Below are positions 25,790 through 33,767 of a stretch of 33,767 nt of DNA, piece after piece. The stretch spans positions 1 through 33,767 of the forward strand of contig JAJDUS010000071.1 of NCBI GenBank assembly GCA_022826535.1. Direction: 5' to 3'. Positions within the stretch are counted from its first letter, which is position 1; each line of letters opens with the position of its first letter. The notes beneath the pieces are model-generated. The model was not told the origin of the DNA, did not search any database, and saw only the letters and a program-made list of their open reading frames with translations. The DNA comes from Prochlorococcaceae cyanobacterium jk18x1bzbins.87. GTDB lineage: Bacteria; Cyanobacteriota; Cyanobacteriia; PCC-6307; Cyanobiaceae. The position numbers were made by a program, and so were the translations under genes.

Positions 25790-27727
25790 TCACATCGAGG
25801 CCATGGCCTGTTGACGCCTGGCCTTGATGGCTGGAGCAACCCTCCGCAACGCCAGCCTGGCCAGGATGGCGGCGGTCATCTGGGGCGCAGTCAGCCCCAG
25901 GTCCCGGAGGCTCTCCTGGGGTTTGGCGTGATCCACCAAGCGGTCCGGGATGCCAAAGCGCTGCACCGGCACCAGGCAGTCATTGTCCTGAAGCAATTCC
26001 AGGACAGCCGAGCCAAAGCCCCCCAGAAGCGTACCCTCCTCCATGGTGACCACCTGGCCACACCGTTGAGCCAAAGGCAACAGCAGGACCTGATCCATGG
26101 GGCGCAGGAAGCGGGCATTGACCACTGCGGCATGGATGCCGTGCTCCTGTAGCAGACCAGCGGTGTCCATGGCGGGCTTCACCATGGTCCCGTAGGCCAC
26201 GATCAGCAGATCATCCCCTGCCGCCAGTTGTTCGCCGCGGCCCATCTCCAGGGGCTGCCACCCATCCTCCAGGAGGGGAACACCCACGCCATTACCCCGA
26301 GGAATCCGCATGGCCACAGGGCCGTCATGGGCCAAGGCCGTCACCAACATGCGTTGCAGTTCCCCCTCATCCTTGGGGGCCATCACCGTGAAATTGGGCA
26401 CTGCCCGCAGATAGCTGATGTCGTACTGACCTTGATGGGTGGGGCCATCGGCCCCCACCACACCAGCACGATCCAGCACAAATACCACCGGCAGCTTCTG
26501 GATCCCCACATCGTGAATCACTTGGTCATAGGCCCGCTGCAGGAAGGTGCTGTAAATGGCCACCACGGGCCTTAGCCCCTCGGCGGCCATGCCGGCCGAC
26601 AAGGTCACTGCATGTTGTTCGGCAATGCCCACATCAACGTATTGATCCGGTAAGGCCTTCTGCAGCAGGTCCAGCCCTGTCCCGGTGGCCATGGCGGCCG
26701 TGATGCCCACCACCCGGGGGTCATGCTCGGCGATGCGCACCAGGGTGGAGCCGAACACCTTGGAATAGCTGGGGGGTTTGGGTTTGGTGCTGGGCTTTGC
26801 CTTGCCGCTGGCCAGATCAAAGCTGGACTGGGCATGATAACCCACCCTGTCGGCCTCGGCGTAGCCATAGCCCTTCCCCTTGGTGGTGGCCACATGGACC
26901 ATCACAGGGCCCTCACAGTTGTGGGCCGCCGTGAAGGTCTGGATCATGGCGGAGATGTCATGGCCATCAATGGGACCCATGTAGGTGAGTCCCAACTCTT
27001 CAAAGACGGCGCCCACCTTGGGCACGGCCAGACGCTTCATGCCCTCCTTGATGCGACTCAACTCCGTGGGAAGCTCCCCCCCCAGGAAGGGAAGGTGGCG
27101 CACACTTTCCTCCATGGAGTCACTGAGGAACTGAATGGGCGGGCTCAGGCGCAACTTGTTCAAATAGCCCGACAGGGCCCCCACCGGTGGCGAGATGGAC
27201 ATGTCGTTGTCATTCAGCACCACCAGCAGCCTGGTTTTGGGCAAATGACCAGCGTGGTTGATGGCCTCCAGCGCCATGCCGCCAGTCAAGGCCCCATCAC
27301 CAATGACCGCAACGCACTTGTGGTCCTCCCCCTTGCGATCCCGGGCCAGGGCCATGCCCAGGGCTGCGGAGATGGAGGTGGAGGCATGGCCCGCCCCAAA
27401 ATGATCAAAGAGACTTTCACTACGTTTCAAGTAGCCGGCAACGCCCCCCTTCTGCCGCAGGGTATGGAAGCGGTGATAGCGGCCAGTGATCAACTTGTGG
27501 GGATAGGCCTGGTGGCCCACATCCCAGCACACACGGTCCCGATCCAGATCCAGGGTTTGATAGAGGGCCAGGGTCAACTCCACCACCCCCAAACCTGGAC
27601 CCAGGTGGCCACCGCTGGTGGACACGGTCTGCAGATGCTTTTCGCGAATCTGCCGGGCAATCTGCTCCAGTTCCGGGACGGTCAGCCCATGGAGTTGGTT
27701 GGGGTGTTGCAACTGGCTGAGGTGCAT
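25790..27727 (-). CDS. dxs: 1-deoxy-D-xylulose-5-phosphate synthase
   Basis: DXS (645 residues, normal length) makes 1-deoxyxylulose 5-phosphate from pyruvate and glyceraldehyde 3-phosphate with thiamine diphosphate, the first step of the MEP isoprenoid pathway. Recognisable blocks are [50 protein letters not shown] and the thiamine-binding [18 protein letters not shown]. The transketolase-type [12 protein letters not shown] and [18 protein letters not shown] blocks follow. The gene is divergent from the nuclease gene, with about 110 bp between the likely starts. Its 3' end faces tilS across a hairpin-rich gap. Confidence 0.96.
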   Translation of the reverse strand: MHLSQLQHPNQLHGLTVPELEQIARQIREKHLQTVSTSGGHLGPGLGVVELTLALYQTLDLDRDRVCWDVGHQAYPHKLITGRYHRFHTLRQKGGVAGYLKRSESLFDHFGAGHASTSISAALGMALARDRKGEDHKCVAVIGDGALTGGMALEAINHAGHLPKTRLLVVLNDNDMSISPPVGALSGYLNKLRLSPPIQFLSDSMEESVRHLPFLGGELPTELSRIKEGMKRLAVPKVGAVFEELGLTYMGPIDGHDISAMIQTFTAAHNCEGPVMVHVATTKGKGYGYAEADRVGYHAQSSFDLASGKAKPSTKPKPPSYSKVFGSTLVRIAEHDPRVVGITAAMATGTGLDLLQKALPDQYVDVGIAEQHAVTLSAGMAAEGLRPVVAIYSTFLQRAYDQVIHDVGIQKLPVVFVLDRAGVVGADGPTHQGQYDISYLRAVPNFTVMAPKDEGELQRMLVTALAHDGPVAMRIPRGNGVGVPLLEDGWQPLEMGRGEQLAAGDDLLIVAYGTMVKPAMDTAGLLQEHGIHAAVVNARFLRPMDQVLLLPLAQRCGQVVTMEEGTLLGGFGSAVLELLQDNDCLVPVQRFGIPDRLVDHAKPQESLRDLGLTAPQMTAAILARLALRRVAPAIKARRQQAMASM

Positions 27728-27837
27728 CCCAATAGTGTCTCTTGGGGCAATCTAAGGTGGCTGGGAAGAAGTTGCCCGGTTGGTCGGCATGGAACGATGA
27801 ATTTAACTTGCACAGCAACAGACATGGCGGATGGCTT

Positions 27838-29394
27838 TTGAAGCGTGATGGCCTGGTGATCAGTGATCGGCTGCTGCGCAGTTGGCTGCGCTGCCCCCGC
27901 AAGGCCTGGCAAGATCTCCATGGGGACCCCACCCAGCGGGCCTGGCATCCCCAACGGGCCATGCAACTGGGTCATGAGCAGTGGTGTCTCAGCCGTTATG
28001 GCGTACGCCATGGTCTGGCCATGGGGCGGGGCGCTGCCGCCGCCATCCGGGGCGCTGCCGCCATCCAGGGCCTACGGCTCCTGGTCCAGGACAAGGGCTT
28101 CCAACTGAGGGGGCGGCTCCCCCTCCTGTTGCGCCACCCCCTCAAGACCCGCCTCGGACCATGGGGCTATGGGCCCCTGCTGGTGCGCACAGGCCGTTTC
28201 ATCAACCGGGAACAACGGCTGTGCCTGGCCCTTTGGGGGCGCCTGCTGGAGGATTTTCAAGGACGGCACCCCCCCTATGGCGTTGTACTGGGCGCCGATG
28301 GGGGCTGCCAACAGGTGCCATTGCCTCCCCTGCAGGGCCAGTTGGATGAGCTGCTGGAGGAGATGGCCATGGGGCTAAGCCAACCCCATCCCCCGGAGTT
28401 GATTGCAGAGCGCAAACGCTGCGCCACCTGTTGCTGGCGGCGGCCCTGCAATGCCCACGCTGGTGCCACTGGCCATCTGGGGGATGTGAGCGGCGTGGGG
28501 GCAGGCCGCCGCCGCCAGTTGATCCAGTTGCAAATCCACACCATTGGGGAGTTGGCCCAAAGCGACCCGTCCTGGCTGGGGCAGGCGCTGGTTCGCCAAG
28601 GACACCCCAGCCAGGCGGACCATCACCATGCCCTGGCCACCGCCCTGGTGCTCCAGGCCCGGAGCCAGCAGAGCCAACAGGCCCAGCGTCGCCCCACCCC
28701 TGTCACCCCATCTGTCCCGAGCAGCTTGACGGCCCGGCTGCATCAGTCTCCAGGGGTGCTCTTCTACGACATTGAGGCGGACCCCGACGCCAGGGAAAAC
28801 TACCTCCACGGCTTTCTGAGCCTGACCCCACAAGATCCAGGCTCACCCTGGGGCTCCACTGGGGACTTGACAGGCGCTTCTGCACAACACCATCCCATCC
28901 TCTGTTTGCCCCGGCATGGCGATGGCCGCTGCTGGCAGCGCATCCACCGTTTCCTGAACCGCTTTCCAGGCTGGCCCCTGCTGCACTATGGGGAAACAGA
29001 GCGGATTGAACTGCTCCGCCTGGCCCACCGGGTGGGGGCCAGCACAGCATCACGGGAGGATTTGCAGCAGCGCTTTGTTGATGTGCATCAGTTGGTGCGG
29101 CAGCAGTGGGTGCTGCCCCTCAGCAGCTATGGCCTCAAGAGTGTGGCCACATGGCTGGGGTTTCGCTGGCGGGATCCCAAGGGGGAGGGGGCTCGTGCCG
29201 TGTTGTGGTGGCGTCATTGGCGGCGCCATGGGCATCGCCACGACCTGCGCCGCATCCTGGAGTACAACCGGGACGACTGCCAAGCCACCCGTGTGGTGGC
29301 GGCCTGGCTTCTGGCCCAGGAGCAGGCCCCATCATCTAAAGTGAAGGGGGCACCATGGGGGCCTAGCAATCTGGTGAATGCAGCGGACTCATAA
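27838..29394 (+). CDS. TM0106-family RecB-like putative nuclease
   Basis: From TTG 27838 the protein has 518 residues. The N-terminal part, with ISDRLLRSWLRCPRKAW, and the Cys cluster CATCCWRRPC (about 195-204) are typical of RecB-like PD-(D/E)XK nucleases with an Fe-S cluster. The C-terminal part is an RNase H-like exonuclease domain with YDIEADPD (about 309-316) and YNRDDCQAT (about 475-483). The cellular role is not established; DNA repair or processing is a reasonable inference. The frame is open from TTG 27742, but that would leave only 14 bp to the divergent dxs start, so a later start (TTG 27838 or GTG 27856) is preferred. The final 13 codons run into the tRNA gene. Confidence 0.85.
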   Translation: MKRDGLVISDRLLRSWLRCPRKAWQDLHGDPTQRAWHPQRAMQLGHEQWCLSRYGVRHGLAMGRGAAAAIRGAAAIQGLRLLVQDKGFQLRGRLPLLLRHPLKTRLGPWGYGPLLVRTGRFINREQRLCLALWGRLLEDFQGRHPPYGVVLGADGGCQQVPLPPLQGQLDELLEEMAMGLSQPHPPELIAERKRCATCCWRRPCNAHAGATGHLGDVSGVGAGRRRQLIQLQIHTIGELAQSDPSWLGQALVRQGHPSQADHHHALATALVLQARSQQSQQAQRRPTPVTPSVPSSLTARLHQSPGVLFYDIEADPDARENYLHGFLSLTPQDPGSPWGSTGDLTGASAQHHPILCLPRHGDGRCWQRIHRFLNRFPGWPLLHYGETERIELLRLAHRVGASTASREDLQQRFVDVHQLVRQQWVLPLSSYGLKSVATWLGFRWRDPKGEGARAVLWWRHWRRHGHRHDLRRILEYNRDDCQATRVVAAWLLAQEQAPSSKVKGAPWGPSNLVNAADS

Positions 29395-29429
29395 TCCGCC
29401 TTAGGCGAGTTCGATCCTCGCGGCCCCCA
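29357..29429 (+). tRNA. tRNA with CAU anticodon (tRNA-Met, possibly tRNA-Ile2)
   Basis: The 73-nt sequence folds into a cloverleaf. The acceptor arm is GGGGGCC with GGCCCCC, followed by A73. The D-arm is closed by GCA and TGC around TCTGGTG. The anticodon stem GCGGA/TCCGC holds the loop CTCATAA (anticodon CAT). The T-arm is GCGAG-TTCGATC-CTCGC. CCA is not encoded. A CAU anticodon fits elongator tRNA-Met or the tRNA-Ile that TilS modifies; it lacks initiator features. The stop codon of the upstream nuclease gene lies in its anticodon loop. Confidence 0.9.
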
Positions 29430-29439
29430 TCCCCACTCC

Positions 29440-30738
29440 TCAGAGGGCCAGGGATTCGGGACCCCTGTCCAGAAGCTGGGCAAGGTCCTTGAGGAACGCC
29501 GCGCCATGGGCGCCATAGATGACCCGGTGGTCGGCGGTGAGATTCACCTGCATTTGCCGCTGAATGGCCATGGCGTTGCCGCCGGTGACAGCCACCACGG
29601 GGCGAGAGGCCCCCACCGCCAGGATGGCACCGGTGCCAGGGGGCAGGATGGCGGAGAAGCGATCCACACCGAACATGCCCAGATTGGAAAGGGTGAAGGT
29701 GCCGCCAGTGTAGTCCTCCGGCTGCAGTTGTTTGCCACGGGCCCGTTTCACCAGCTCAGCCCAGTTGCGGGACAGGGAATACAGATCTGTGCGCTCCGCA
29801 TCCCGTAGCACAGGGGTGATCAATCCGCCATCCTCCATGGCCACCGCCACTGCCACATGGATACCGGCCCCCAAGCGGATGCCATCCGGGGCGTAGGCGC
29901 TGTTCAACTGGGGATGGCCTGCCAGGGTGAGGGCCACGGCCTTCACCAACAGGGCCGTCATGGTGACCCCCCTGGGCTTCACCTGCCTGTAGAACGCTTC
30001 CAGCCGGTCGGTGGTGATGGTGTAGCCCACCTGGAAGCAGGGGGCGCCGAGACTGGCGACCATATTGCGGTTGACGGCCTGCTGGGCTGTGGTGAACGCC
30101 ACCGCCTGCCCTGGGGCCACCTGGGCCGGCCCGGGCGCCGGGGTTGACGTGAGGGCCTCCCGGGGTCGTTCCCCCTGAACCACCGGACCCAATGGGGCCG
30201 TGGAGAGGGGTTGCCCGGCTGCCTGTTCCACGTCATTGGCAACGATGCGGCCATGGGGACCGCTCCCCTCCAAGCGCTCCAGCGCCACCCCCAGCCGCTT
30301 GGCCAAGGCCCGGGCCCGGGGGCTGGCGATGATGCGACCTCCGGATGTTGGTGGGGCTGGCGCAGGTGCAGGCGCCTCTGCCGGCCCCCCATCGGCTGGG
30401 GTCACCGGCGCTTCCGCCTCTGCCGGTCCAGGGCTCTCAGCCGGAGCCTGGGTTGGGGCAATGTTGCTCCGGGCCTTGGCCTCCTCCACCTCAGCGGCAG
30501 TTTCCGCCACCAACGCCAGGGTTTCCCCCACCGGGGCGGTGCCACCGGCGGGCAGCAACACGGCGGCCAGCGTGCCACTGTGGAAACATTCCACATCCAT
30601 ATCGGCCTTATCCGATTCCACCACCAGCACCGCTTCCCCCTTCTTCACCTCATCTCCAGGCTGTTTAAGCCAGGACACGATCTTCCCCTCGCTCATGGTT
30701 GAGCTCAGGGCCGGCATGAAGATCTCATGAATGGCCAT
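29440..30738 (-). CDS. pdhC: Pyruvate dehydrogenase E2, dihydrolipoamide acetyltransferase
   Basis: E2 (432 residues) transfers the acetyl group from lipoamide to CoA at the core of the pyruvate dehydrogenase complex. One lipoyl domain (about 1-80) carries the lipoylated Lys44 in ESDKADM. A Pro/Ala-rich flexible linker (about 90-132) follows. The E3-binding domain is at about 136-172 (ASPRARALAKRLGV, GSGPHGRIVANDV). The catalytic domain ends with DHRVIYG, where His404 is the acid-base residue. The position that is Asp in the canonical DHRxxDG motif is Tyr, as I recall for plastid-type E2. The gene ends 10 bp from the tRNA on the opposite strand. No E1 or E3 gene is in the window. Confidence 0.94.
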   Translation of the reverse strand: MAIHEIFMPALSSTMSEGKIVSWLKQPGDEVKKGEAVLVVESDKADMDVECFHSGTLAAVLLPAGGTAPVGETLALVAETAAEVEEAKARSNIAPTQAPAESPGPAEAEAPVTPADGGPAEAPAPAPAPPTSGGRIIASPRARALAKRLGVALERLEGSGPHGRIVANDVEQAAGQPLSTAPLGPVVQGERPREALTSTPAPGPAQVAPGQAVAFTTAQQAVNRNMVASLGAPCFQVGYTITTDRLEAFYRQVKPRGVTMTALLVKAVALTLAGHPQLNSAYAPDGIRLGAGIHVAVAVAMEDGGLITPVLRDAERTDLYSLSRNWAELVKRARGKQLQPEDYTGGTFTLSNLGMFGVDRFSAILPPGTGAILAVGASRPVVAVTGGNAMAIQRQMQVNLTADHRVIYGAHGAAFLKDLAQLLDRGPESLAL

Positions 30739-31319
30739 TCACTGCCTGATTTGCGCAGTGGTCTATCCTATCCCGCCCCAGGCCCGGGGAAACGGATGGA
30801 CCAACAGCGTTGGAATGGAGAGGATCTGGCAGCTTTCGTTCTTGACCATAGCGAAGGCCTCCAATCAACGGTCCATTGTCTCCCCATGGACTCTGTTATC
30901 AGCTCTGAGATCAGACATCATGTCTGTTCCCGTCAACGCTGAGCTCATCGGTCCGTTGGGCCTTCCCGGCCTGGCCTCGCTGGCTTTGGTTTCCATCCGG
31001 ACCATGGCCAGGACAACGCTGATGGCTCCCCATGTGGTGGTGGGCAAGCACTCCGCAACGGCTGACGGCAGCACCGGCAACAAGGAAGTGGGCAGTTTTC
31101 CTTAGCTCACCCACGGAAACGCCATTCATGCACTGCACCACCCTTCCCTGGAGAGAGTTGCGAGCAGGCCGCCAACAGTCTTCACTGCCGCTAGGATTGT
31201 AGTGATTGCTTCCAAGACTCATGTCACGGCTCGCCTTAACGACAGGCACCAGCCCTTTGTGGGGTGCGGTTCCGAGGTGGGAAGTGGGAGTTGGTGACTT
31301 ATTTAGAGATGTGTCAAAA

Positions 31320-31342
31320 AGAGCGCTCTGTAGCCTTATAAT
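31320..31342 (+). promoter_or_regulatory. Possible promoter with a palindrome before a TATAAT box
   Basis: A consensus -10 hexamer TATAAT at 31337-31342 is preceded by the perfect 10-bp palindrome agagcgctct (31320-31329). The -35 region (tcaaaa at 31314) is poor. The palindrome lies between the two elements, where a repressor could bind. It is about 560 bp upstream of the adhesin start, so its target is uncertain. Confidence 0.35.
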
Positions 31343-31887
31343 TTGGCCGGATGGTCCCACCTCCCTGGGGCACTCCTCATCCCATCCGTGCCGTAGTGGG
31401 CGCTCTCCATGGCCTGCGCCTGGAGGTAGGTTTGTGCGGGATCACCGCCCTTGGGAGCAGGCTGACATACTGGGCCAAGCCAGGGGACCATGTGCGCCCC
31501 TCGCGAATGGGGACTGGCTGGGGCGCGGTCCTCTGGCCTTGGGGTCCACAGGGCAGCCCGGCGGGAAATCCGGGCGGGATGATGGGGCCACCCAGGTGGA
31601 TTCCGACGCCGGCGCGGAGAGCTCAGGATTCCGGGGGAAGGGGGCGGCCAGGGGATGCGGGGGTCCTGCCGGGGACCGCTGTTTGTTACCAATGGACTCC
31701 CCTCCCCTGGGACAATGGAGGCGCCGGGGGACCCCGGGGGCGGCCTTCTCGGCCCGGAGAAGGGCTCCACACGGTTTCCGGTGGGGGGAGCTCTTGGCGA
31801 AGGAAGGTGGCTCCCCCCCATGCCTGGCGGCTGATATTGACGGCTGCAGGGGGTTCCAACGACGCTAACCATTCTGCAACAGTGCCC

Positions 31888-31894
31888 AGGGAGG
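31888..31894 (+). promoter_or_regulatory. Ribosome binding site of the second adhesin
   Basis: AGGGAGG lies 6 nt upstream of ATG 31901, which fixes this start. The first adhesin has no comparable site. Confidence 0.7.
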
Positions 31895-31900
31895 AACATC

Positions 31901-33767
31901 ATGACCACCATAACCCATCAGAACCGAGGATTGCCCCAAGGCTGGCAGTGGCTCCGCTTCTGGATGGGCCTGACAGCAACACCACCGGTTTTGCTTGCCC
32001 TGCTGCTGGCGGGCCTGTCCTCCGGGGCGGAGGCGCAGACATACCCGACAATCTCCCCAATGGAAATCTACGAGGGCGAGACGCTCAAGTTCACGATACT
32101 GACAGACGATACGGATAACGATAGTTCCTTGTGGTTAACACTTTTCAGCAACGACGCCGCTGGCGCTTCCTTGGGCTTTGCTGCTAGTAGCACTGCTGAC
32201 GGGGGAACCGCTGAAACTGACGATTTCAATCTGCGGGATATCGACAACGGTGGCAGCAAACTTCAACTCAATGCTGATGATACAACTTTCCAAATTATCA
32301 ACGAGCCTTACGAGTTGGACTTTCTTATCCGTGCGAACACAGACAACACTACGGAGGGAGATGAGACGATTGTCATAGAACTTACTAGTTTTCTACACAG
32401 CATACAATTGACGGCTATCACCCTCAAGGATGGCGCCCGTCCCGCCGCCAGCGACGGCGTTACACTCTCCGAAACATCCCTGGCCCTGACCGAGCTGGGA
32501 ACGTCCAGCATGATGGAAAAAACCTACACGGTGGTGCTGAACACGGACCCCACAGCGGATGTGACCATCACGGTGACCAACGGGGACGCCACCGCCGTTG
32601 CAGTGGACACTGATTCCGGTACCAGTGGCAATCAGAACACCCTGACCTTCACGGCGGGCGGGAACGGCTCTGGTTCAGGAACGGGGAACGGCAACTGGGC
32701 CGTGGCCCAGACGGTGACGGTGCGGGCGCTGAACGACGCTGACGTCGCTGCCGAAACCTTTAACCTCACCCATACGGCCACCGCTGCGAGCGGTGCCTAC
32801 AACGGCATTTCCATCAATAACATCGCAGTGAGCACCACCGATGCGGGCCATGGGGTGGTGAGATCCAAAGCCAAGGTATCCGTAGCGGAGAACAACGAGA
32901 CCGACACCTACACGGTGGTGCTGAAGAGCCAGCCCAGCGGCGCCGTGGAGATCCGAAACAGCATTACGGGGACGAGCGCCACGATCTCCCCCGCCACCCT
33001 CACCTTCACCGACTCGGACTGGAACACACCCCAGACGGTGACAGTGACCGGCAAGAAGGCGGGCTCCGGACGCGTCGCCCTTTTCATCAGCACCACTGCC
33101 GATACCACCAACTACCCCACCACCACCACCATTTATCCGGTGGACGTCACGGTGACGGCAGACCCGCGCCCGACAGTCAATCTGCAGGACCCTGGCAATA
33201 CCGGAATATACGGGTTTTACACCGTCAACGAAGGGGAGACTGGCCAAATTCACGTGATCCTGTCAGGGGCGCTTGGCGCCGATGTGGAGATCCCGGTGAC
33301 CCTGACTGGTTTTGCGCGCGGCACAGCGGACGACTACACGGAGCCCAACCCCAGCAGCGTGACCATCCCCGCAGGACAGACCAGAGCCACGCTCAGCATC
33401 GTCACGACGGACGATAACCTTGTGGAGGGTCATGAGGGCGTCGGCGTGACGATTGACACCGATAATCTGCCGGGAACGGTGCGGGCCGGGACAACTGCGG
33501 CGAGTTTCTACATCATTGACAACGATGGGTTGCTACCTTCCATCGAGACCATGGCCCTGACGGAATTGGGCGGTCCCAGTGAGGTGGAAAAAACCTACTC
33601 CATCGTGCTGAAGACCGACCCCGCCGATGCGAATATCACCGTCACGGTCCGCGGCAGCGAAGCCGCACGGGTAAAGATTGGCAGCGGCCCGTTCGGCAGG
33701 CAAGCAACATTCACCTTCACCCCTGGCAACTCCGGCAACTGGAACACGGACCAGACGGTGACGGTGC
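31901..33767 (+). CDS. Second giant repeat adhesin, partial at the window end
   Basis: The open frame has 622 codons and continues past the window. A signal peptide spans about residues 1-45, with a long polar n-region, a hydrophobic core LLALLLAGLSS and cleavage near AEA|Q. The first module (about 50-175) is Calx-beta-like with a TTEGDETIVIEL segment. Two modules like those of the first adhesin follow, with EKTYTVVLNTDP, NWAVAQTVTV and NWNTPQTVTVTG. A clear Calx-beta module (about 425-545, ending ASFYIIDNDG) comes next, then the start of another repeat. No Cys was seen in the visible mature part. A C-terminal beta-barrel is expected by analogy but is outside the window. Confidence 0.85.
   Translation, partial: MTTITHQNRGLPQGWQWLRFWMGLTATPPVLLALLLAGLSSGAEAQTYPTISPMEIYEGETLKFTILTDDTDNDSSLWLTLFSNDAAGASLGFAASSTADGGTAETDDFNLRDIDNGGSKLQLNADDTTFQIINEPYELDFLIRANTDNTTEGDETIVIELTSFLHSIQLTAITLKDGARPAASDGVTLSETSLALTELGTSSMMEKTYTVVLNTDPTADVTITVTNGDATAVAVDTDSGTSGNQNTLTFTAGGNGSGSGTGNGNWAVAQTVTVRALNDADVAAETFNLTHTATAASGAYNGISINNIAVSTTDAGHGVVRSKAKVSVAENNETDTYTVVLKSQPSGAVEIRNSITGTSATISPATLTFTDSDWNTPQTVTVTGKKAGSGRVALFISTTADTTNYPTTTTIYPVDVTVTADPRPTVNLQDPGNTGIYGFYTVNEGETGQIHVILSGALGADVEIPVTLTGFARGTADDYTEPNPSSVTIPAGQTRATLSIVTTDDNLVEGHEGVGVTIDTDNLPGTVRAGTTAASFYIIDNDGLLPSIETMALTELGGPSEVEKTYSIVLKTDPADANITVTVRGSEAARVKIGSGPFGRQATFTFTPGNSGNWNTDQTVTV

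Larger units (their letters stand above)
30739..31900. other. 1.16-kb region without a supported gene, upstream of the second adhesin
   Basis: Open frames on both strands exist here, but none shows a recognisable motif, a good ribosome binding site or convincing composition. The first part (30740-31100) has overlapping frames on both strands. The stretch 31560-31830 is very G-rich with runs such as ccgggggaccccggggg. A hairpin (cactgc/gcagtg, 30740-30745 with 30755-30760) lies directly upstream of the E2 start codon. A promoter candidate is described separately. Confidence 0.5.

Noticed and set aside
30731-31105. A 124-residue plus-strand ORF and overlapping minus-strand ORFs near 30865-31360
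   Set aside because: Both strands look equally plausible, neither has a good ribosome binding site, and no family is recognised. It could be a decayed gene, but I cannot name it.
31351-32118. A 255-residue plus-strand frame upstream of the second adhesin
   Set aside because: It overlaps the adhesin start in another frame and has a Gly/Pro/Arg-rich composition with no motif. The adhesin frame has a strong ribosome binding site and a signal peptide.

Overview
The window is GC-rich (roughly 60% or more by eye) and densely coding. The gene set points to a marine Synechococcus/Prochlorococcus-like cyanobacterium: a Ycf23/DUF561 protein, a SUI1-like protein, a YgfZ-like folate-binding protein, a TM0106-type RecB-like nuclease and a plastid-type pyruvate dehydrogenase E2. 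Large secreted repeat proteins, decaying insertion sequences and gene fragments suggest a host-associated lineage, for example a sponge symbiont of the 'Candidatus Synechococcus spongiarum' type. That assignment is inference from gene content only.

Layout. 1-801: the 5' part of a frameshifted IS982-family transposase gene (minus strand), cut by the window edge. 794-4807: a small Nif11-like ORF, then comM, a short secreted-protein candidate, pyrE and a ygfZ/gcvT-like gene. 4808-6520: a graveyard with an internally deleted IS982 copy, a queC 3' fragment, an ftsH 3' fragment and an argF fragment. 6565-8034: an intact cytochrome P450 gene, bracketed by the queC fragment and the intact queC. 8031-10498 (minus): queC, cysC, a SUI1-like gene, a zinc-ribbon membrane protein and a small coiled-coil protein. 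10638-13277 (minus): leuS.

13450-21544 is the most unusual part. A membrane-anchored coiled-coil protein is built from heptad/hendecad modules, and a decayed paralogue lies next to it. Divergent from these is a giant autotransporter of about 2,180 residues with repeated beta-sandwich-like modules, Calx-beta-like modules and a C-terminal beta-barrel. 21633-24410 (minus) holds uvrB and ycf23. tilS (plus) follows, then dxs (minus), with strong hairpins between them. A TM0106-family nuclease gene (plus) runs into a CAU-anticodon tRNA gene, so the tRNA anticodon loop supplies its stop codon. The pyruvate dehydrogenase E2 gene (minus) follows. After about 1.16 kb without a convincing gene, a second giant repeat adhesin begins at 31901 and runs off the window.

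The housekeeping genes cover pyrimidine synthesis, sulfate activation, queuosine precursor synthesis, tRNA charging and lysidine modification, DNA repair, isoprenoid precursors and acetyl-CoA formation. The accessory layer is envelope/adhesion genes and the P450, next to mobile-element and pseudogene debris.
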